Positions 42,049 to 45,650 of a DNA stretch of 45,650 nucleotides are shown in pieces. The position numbers and the translations under genes were made by a program. The stretch spans positions 1 to 45,650 of the forward strand of contig NZ_CANLXP010000026.1 in assembly GCF_947495145.1 (NCBI RefSeq), written 5' to 3'. Position 1 is the first letter of the stretch. Each line of letters starts with the position of its first letter. This DNA comes from an uncultured Arthrobacter sp. (GTDB lineage Bacteria; Actinomycetota; Actinomycetes; Actinomycetales; Micrococcaceae). The notes beneath the pieces were generated by a model that was given only the letters and a program-made list of their open reading frames with translations, was not told the DNA's origin and did not search any database.

Positions 42049-43472
42049 TGAGGGCTCCCTTGCATTGTCCAAACGTTCCGGCGTGTTTCGTGCAGCTCCG
42101 GCCGGCGTATCCAGAGCTGGTAAGCGGGAGTAACGTTCAATGGAAGCCGCAGGGCAGCAGCCCATTCGGCTTCATCGAAGTTTCGGGCCGGCCGGGCAGT
42201 GTGCCCCGCCGCCGCGGCGCCCAAACATCCCCATTGGCACAGCCAGCCCAATAAGGTATGTACGACGACGTCGGCGCCAGCACCGTAGTGCTCCACCCAC
42301 GCAGGGAAATCGACACACCATACGAATCCGCTGCCCGAACTGAAAGGGGCATCGAATTCGCCGACGCCCCTCGCCTGCGCAGGCCCATCATCGGATATTT
42401 CAACAACCTTCTTGCTGGACATGTCGTTGTTCTCAAGACTCAAATGGAACAGCCTGATCGCAGCGCGATGCGGGAGAAGATGCGCCACCTGAGCAAGTGA
42501 CTCCTTCAACAGTCCCCAGACAAATTGATTCAGATCGTCTTCGATCGCTCCGCTGGTCACCAGGTTGTGTCTGGAGGATCCACTGGAGCGGCGATCCAGC
42601 CACTCCTTCAAAGTGACCGGGGGAAGCCCGCGCGGGTCGAGCAGTCCGCCCCGGGACGCCAGGCCCGCGAGAGTAGCAGCAGCGGAATTGTTGATCGCCA
42701 TCGCGGTGGGCGACGCACTGTCTGAAGCTGCGCCGCCGGTACGCCGCGCATGGGCTTTCAGGCTTCCTGCCGTCCGCGAAGCGTGGCCAGCAGTTCCTTG
42801 GGGTGTCTGCGGACCAAACGTGGTTTCGATGCTGAAGCCGGCGTGTTGCAGCGTCAGGCCGAGCGTGGCCAATAGGTGTCCTGCTTCAAGCAGCGCCAGG
42901 GACGGCCGCAGTGTTCCGTAGGGAGCGGGATACCGGTCGGGCCGTATGGTGACTGAGAGAGTCGGCCGGCTACGGGCCGTAACCGGTGTCTCTGATCGGA
43001 TGGGTACCAGCGATTCGGATACCGGGTCCAACCGATGAGAGCTGGCCGGGCTTCCGGGCATCGCCACTTCGACATCGGCGCCGAACATCCCCCGTGGTGA
43101 CGGATAAGCGCGGTGTATGGGATAACGGTCGGCAGCTGCTATCCGGCGGATACGCGTCGCTTCCAGTGCAGCGGCGTGAATAAGGGCGGAGTCCGAGAAA
43201 GCGGGGTCAGCAGCGCCCGTCACTTGTCCGGGGGTCGCAACCCTAAGAGCCGAGCAGGCGGTCGAGTCGAGCAATGTACCTCTCGCGTTGACGCTTCCAG
43301 CCGACTGCGGCGACAGCTCTTCCGGCGGCTCCGCCACGGAAAAGAGTGTTTCGACCACCGACACTTTCTTGCCGAAGGACTGCAAATAGAAGCGCAACAA
43401 TGTTGCTGCAGCCTGTGCGGGCGCTACGGAAAGGGGTGCGGGATGGGAGAAATCCGGCTTGCGTGCTGCCAT
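42045..43472 (-). CDS. tandem SagB/nitroreductase-like protein (degenerate)
   Basis: The 475-residue protein shows two nitroreductase-like halves. The first has YPSPRG (123-128) and PYGTLRPSLALLEAGHLLATLGL (184-206) as in SagB, but no clear RRS. The second begins WLDRRSSGSSR (291-301, the RRS-type FMN site) followed by a full domain without a good LEAGH copy. The elements appear shared between halves, so it may be one unusual flavoprotein or a partner subunit. AAAGGAGG lies before the ATG. It overlaps the YcaO gene by 49 nt. No close family could be named. Confidence 0.75.
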   Translation of the reverse strand: MAARKPDFSHPAPLSVAPAQAAATLLRFYLQSFGKKVSVVETLFSVAEPPEELSPQSAGSVNARGTLLDSTACSALRVATPGQVTGAADPAFSDSALIHAAALEATRIRRIAAADRYPIHRAYPSPRGMFGADVEVAMPGSPASSHRLDPVSESLVPIRSETPVTARSRPTLSVTIRPDRYPAPYGTLRPSLALLEAGHLLATLGLTLQHAGFSIETTFGPQTPQGTAGHASRTAGSLKAHARRTGGAASDSASPTAMAINNSAAATLAGLASRGGLLDPRGLPPVTLKEWLDRRSSGSSRHNLVTSGAIEDDLNQFVWGLLKESLAQVAHLLPHRAAIRLFHLSLENNDMSSKKVVEISDDGPAQARGVGEFDAPFSSGSGFVWCVDFPAWVEHYGAGADVVVHTLLGWLCQWGCLGAAAAGHTARPARNFDEAEWAAALRLPLNVTPAYQLWIRRPELHETRRNVWTMQGSPQ

Positions 43473-45262
43473 GGAACGCCTCCTTTCAAGAGGGTCGCCG
43501 CTGAGGCGAGTCGGGGGAGGCCTTCAAGCCTTCGATTCAGGTGCCCGAAGGTCATCGGAATGGATCCAGGCACAATCACTTTCGCAGCGCTTATTCCCAA
43601 AGTGCTGCTTGCAAAAGGCGCCGATTGGTTCACGACCAGAAGGTCCAGTCCCAGATCGTGGACGGCCTTCACCCTGAAAGCCAGTTCGGCACTGAGCTCG
43701 GTCGGCTGCACGTAAGGAGCCGCGAACTGATCGGCGTCGATCTGTCCTGAAGGCTGGTGCAGGAACTCCGAAAGAGCTCGTGCCTCGCTCAGTCCGTGCA
43801 TCCCGGTGTGGTCCTCAAGCGTCTCGACCAGTGCGTAATCATGCAGCATTGGACGACAGCGCTCGACGCTCACCGATGCTCGCATCGATACCCATTTGGG
43901 ATACATCAACGCGTTGGTAAGAGCCTCTTCGATGGCGGCGCCGATGGCCTTTCGACCGTCGGGGTGTGTACCGGATGCAAGACTCAACGCAGGAGCCAGT
44001 CCCTGATTCACCAGCGCCTCCGGTGCGGTGATAACCGAGAGCGCTGTGGGAACACCAAAATCGGAGGTCATATCCAGCACCGTGAGGGTCAATCCGCGTT
44101 CAGTTATCAGGTCACTTATGTGCCCTACATCCGGCACGGTATCGAGCCGGATCTCCCGTAATCTCGTTTGCGAATACCAAGCGAGCAGAAACGCGTCACG
44201 TTCAATAACTTCGAACAGACCATAGAGTGCAGCCTCCTCAAACGTCCCGCCCACAGCACAACCATTGGAAGATTCGTAGAGGAACTTGGGATGTCCCCGT
44301 CCACCATGCCAGTAGGCAACATGCTCTGGAATGAGTACCTGGCGATCCTGACGGGTTGACCACGCCCATACCCATGACGTGACCAGATCAGGTGAATAAC
44401 GGTGCAGACGGAACCTGGGATCGTTCATCGCGTCCTCTGCATGACCGCCCAAGGTGGCAGGATCTATCGCGTCAGCTGCAAGTTGGGTGTAGCTCCCAAT
44501 GACCGTCGATGTCTGAGGCATCCGGTGACCGCCGAGAACACGCTCGAAGCCTTCCAGGTAGGCCGGTATCTCACTGGAAGTGAAGCGGGTGGAGCGCCCG
44601 TATCCTCCCTCACGACGTGTGGTGCCGGGAACCACCGTCTCGCAGGTTACAAGAGACAACGGTGATTCCTCGTCCCGGTAAGCGTGAGCTACAGGACCAA
44701 ACCGGGAGTCGAAAAGTGCCTCCCGCAGCATTGACCGGTCAAACGATCTGGTGCGGAGCATTCCACCGACCGTCGGTTGACCTGCCACAAGATCCAAGGC
44801 GACCGCACTGGACGATAGCTCCTGTGAAGCACAATCCGGGCAGTGAGGATGAGGAAGAAAAGAACTGATTCTCACCATGCCTGTTTCCAGTTCAAGAATC
44901 TTCGATCGCAGCCGCAAACTCTTCGGGTCGCGAAGCGCAAACTCGATCAGGCCGGCCGCGGTGTGGCGCCAGCAAAGGTGCCGACCATCGGGAGGGAGCG
45001 CGCCGTCGTCGTCAATTCCGCTCGTGTCCTTGCGCCATAGGCCCATGCAGGCGGCGCAACCTGATTCGCCGTTGGGGAGCCACGGTCCAATTCGGATTTC
45101 GGAACCCACGCTTCGGCAGAACAGGATCCCGCCGTTCACCGGTATCCGCGTCTCACCGGTCGAGTAGAGGGCCATTACGTCGCCGTCGCCTGACGCGCCC
45201 GGTTCCGGCACGCCGTTCAGATCCTGGGACGGCTCCAGGACGTTGCTCTGGGTTATAGCCAC
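43424..45262 (-). CDS. YcaO-family azoline cyclodehydratase (TOMM/thiopeptide type)
   Basis: The 612-residue protein has an N-terminal region with two Cys-x2-Cys pairs (Cys69/Cys72, Cys141/Cys144), likely zinc-binding and typical of the E1-like partner domain. A YcaO domain from about residue 190 follows: SSNGCAVGGTFEEAALYGLFEVIERDA (331-357, ATP/Mg ligands) and AIEEALTNALMYP. It ends in PIPHPFP, the proline-rich tail found in active azole cyclodehydratases. It would convert Cys/Ser/Thr to azolines on a peptide. GTG 45262 overlaps the upstream gene by 10 nt. Confidence 0.92.
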   Translation of the reverse strand: MAITQSNVLEPSQDLNGVPEPGASGDGDVMALYSTGETRIPVNGGILFCRSVGSEIRIGPWLPNGESGCAACMGLWRKDTSGIDDDGALPPDGRHLCWRHTAAGLIEFALRDPKSLRLRSKILELETGMVRISSFLPHPHCPDCASQELSSSAVALDLVAGQPTVGGMLRTRSFDRSMLREALFDSRFGPVAHAYRDEESPLSLVTCETVVPGTTRREGGYGRSTRFTSSEIPAYLEGFERVLGGHRMPQTSTVIGSYTQLAADAIDPATLGGHAEDAMNDPRFRLHRYSPDLVTSWVWAWSTRQDRQVLIPEHVAYWHGGRGHPKFLYESSNGCAVGGTFEEAALYGLFEVIERDAFLLAWYSQTRLREIRLDTVPDVGHISDLITERGLTLTVLDMTSDFGVPTALSVITAPEALVNQGLAPALSLASGTHPDGRKAIGAAIEEALTNALMYPKWVSMRASVSVERCRPMLHDYALVETLEDHTGMHGLSEARALSEFLHQPSGQIDADQFAAPYVQPTELSAELAFRVKAVHDLGLDLLVVNQSAPFASSTLGISAAKVIVPGSIPMTFGHLNRRLEGLPRLASAATLLKGGVPWQHASRISPIPHPFP

Positions 45263-45650
45263 GTTGCCACCACCGGATAGAGCCCGACCCGGCCCCAGTA
45301 TTCGGAGCCCGACGGTGTGAGATATGCGATCCGGTGCGGGTGCTTTGCCGCCCAGGCGAGAATCTCGTCCCTCGAGGAGGTGAGCATGGGCGCAACGCCG
45401 CGCGGCGGATTAGTCGCGGTGGCATGCCCAGGCGCTGAATCAGCCGAGAACTGAACGATGGCGGCGGCCCGCATCAGTGCTTCCTCGACCGCCATTTCAG
45501 CCCGAGCGGCAATCCCGGTGGATGCCCACGTTCCGTCCACCCACACCCGGCACCTGTGAAGCCCTCGACCGTCGCTTAGCCTGAATCCACCGGTGGGGTT
45601 GAGCGCCACTCGGCGTTTTAAACGGGAAATGCCCGTCTGATCAGGAAAAA
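45253..45650 (-). CDS. C-terminal part of an upstream RiPP-cluster gene (cut by window edge)
   Basis: An open frame runs from the right edge to the stop at 45253 with no in-frame stop; about 131 residues are visible. They read, in part, FPDQTGISRLKRRVALNPTG, then VEEALMRAAAIVQFSADS and end GLYPVVATWL. A GTG at 45609 could give a 118-residue protein, but the continuous frame suggests a longer gene. It overlaps the YcaO start by 10 nt, so it is cotranslated. By position it could be the E1-like/leader-binding partner (LazD-like); the visible part does not prove this. Confidence 0.6.
   Translation of the reverse strand, partial: FPDQTGISRLKRRVALNPTGGFRLSDGRGLHRCRVWVDGTWASTGIAARAEMAVEEALMRAAAIVQFSADSAPGHATATNPPRGVAPMLTSSRDEILAWAAKHPHRIAYLTPSGSEYWGRVGLYPVVATWL

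Noticed and set aside
1..45650. CRISPR arrays, insertion sequences, tRNA-linked integration sites
   Set aside because: No regularly spaced direct repeats, transposase or integrase frames, or tRNA genes were recognised anywhere in the window.

Overview
The window is high-GC chromosomal DNA from an actinobacterium, most likely a member of the Micrococcaceae (Arthrobacter-like). The grounds are the order rpsF-ssb-rpsR-rplI followed by dnaB, a CsoR-type copper operon, a TIGR03252-type HhH-GPD protein, frequent GTG starts, and actinobacterial-type DnaA boxes. No rRNA, tRNA, CRISPR array, insertion sequence or prophage was recognised.

Layout. Positions 1-4.5 kb hold a copper-handling block: DUF3105 and DUF305 membrane-anchored proteins on the minus strand, divergent from csoR-copZ-copA, with two CsoR-type operators between them. 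At 4.5-6.8 kb a compact minus-strand operon encodes a DUF1538 membrane protein, a PII-like protein and a CBS-pair protein. From 6.9 to 13.3 kb come a DMT exporter, a HhH-GPD DNA-repair protein, small membrane proteins, a MATE exporter, a TetR regulator and a DUF4031-HD fusion. From 13.4 to 15.5 kb lie a BNR/WD40-like propeller, a MoaD/ThiS-like protein and a MOSC protein. A 19-nt palindromic motif is shared between the TetR promoter and the region in front of the propeller gene.

At 15.5-22 kb, dnaB carries two inteins (a class 3 intein in the P-loop and a class 1 intein further on) and sits next to rplI, rpsR, ssb and rpsF. The rpsF leader can pair an ACCTCCT segment with the ribosome binding site. 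From 22 to 27.4 kb are an M18 aminopeptidase and a four-gene ABC-transporter/two-component operon. At 27.6-30.6 kb are a small coiled-coil protein and a single-polypeptide MmeI-like (type IIL) restriction-modification enzyme. From 30.6 to 38.8 kb are a lipoprotein propeller, a DrrAB-like ABC exporter, a LURP-one-related protein, a coiled-coil membrane protein, an MFS transporter, an ABC-F protein and a P-loop NTPase.

The right end (38.8-45.65 kb, minus strand, cut by the window edge) is the most distinctive part. It looks like the distal half of a thiopeptide/azole RiPP biosynthetic cluster: a partial gene, a YcaO cyclodehydratase, an unusual tandem nitroreductase-like protein, a fused SpaB_C-eliminase/SagB-dehydrogenase with the architecture of lactazole LazF, a small glycine-rich membrane peptide and an M20 amidohydrolase, all with overlapping or nearly touching frames. 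The precursor peptide, full dehydratase and pyridine synthase are not in the window and would be expected to the right.
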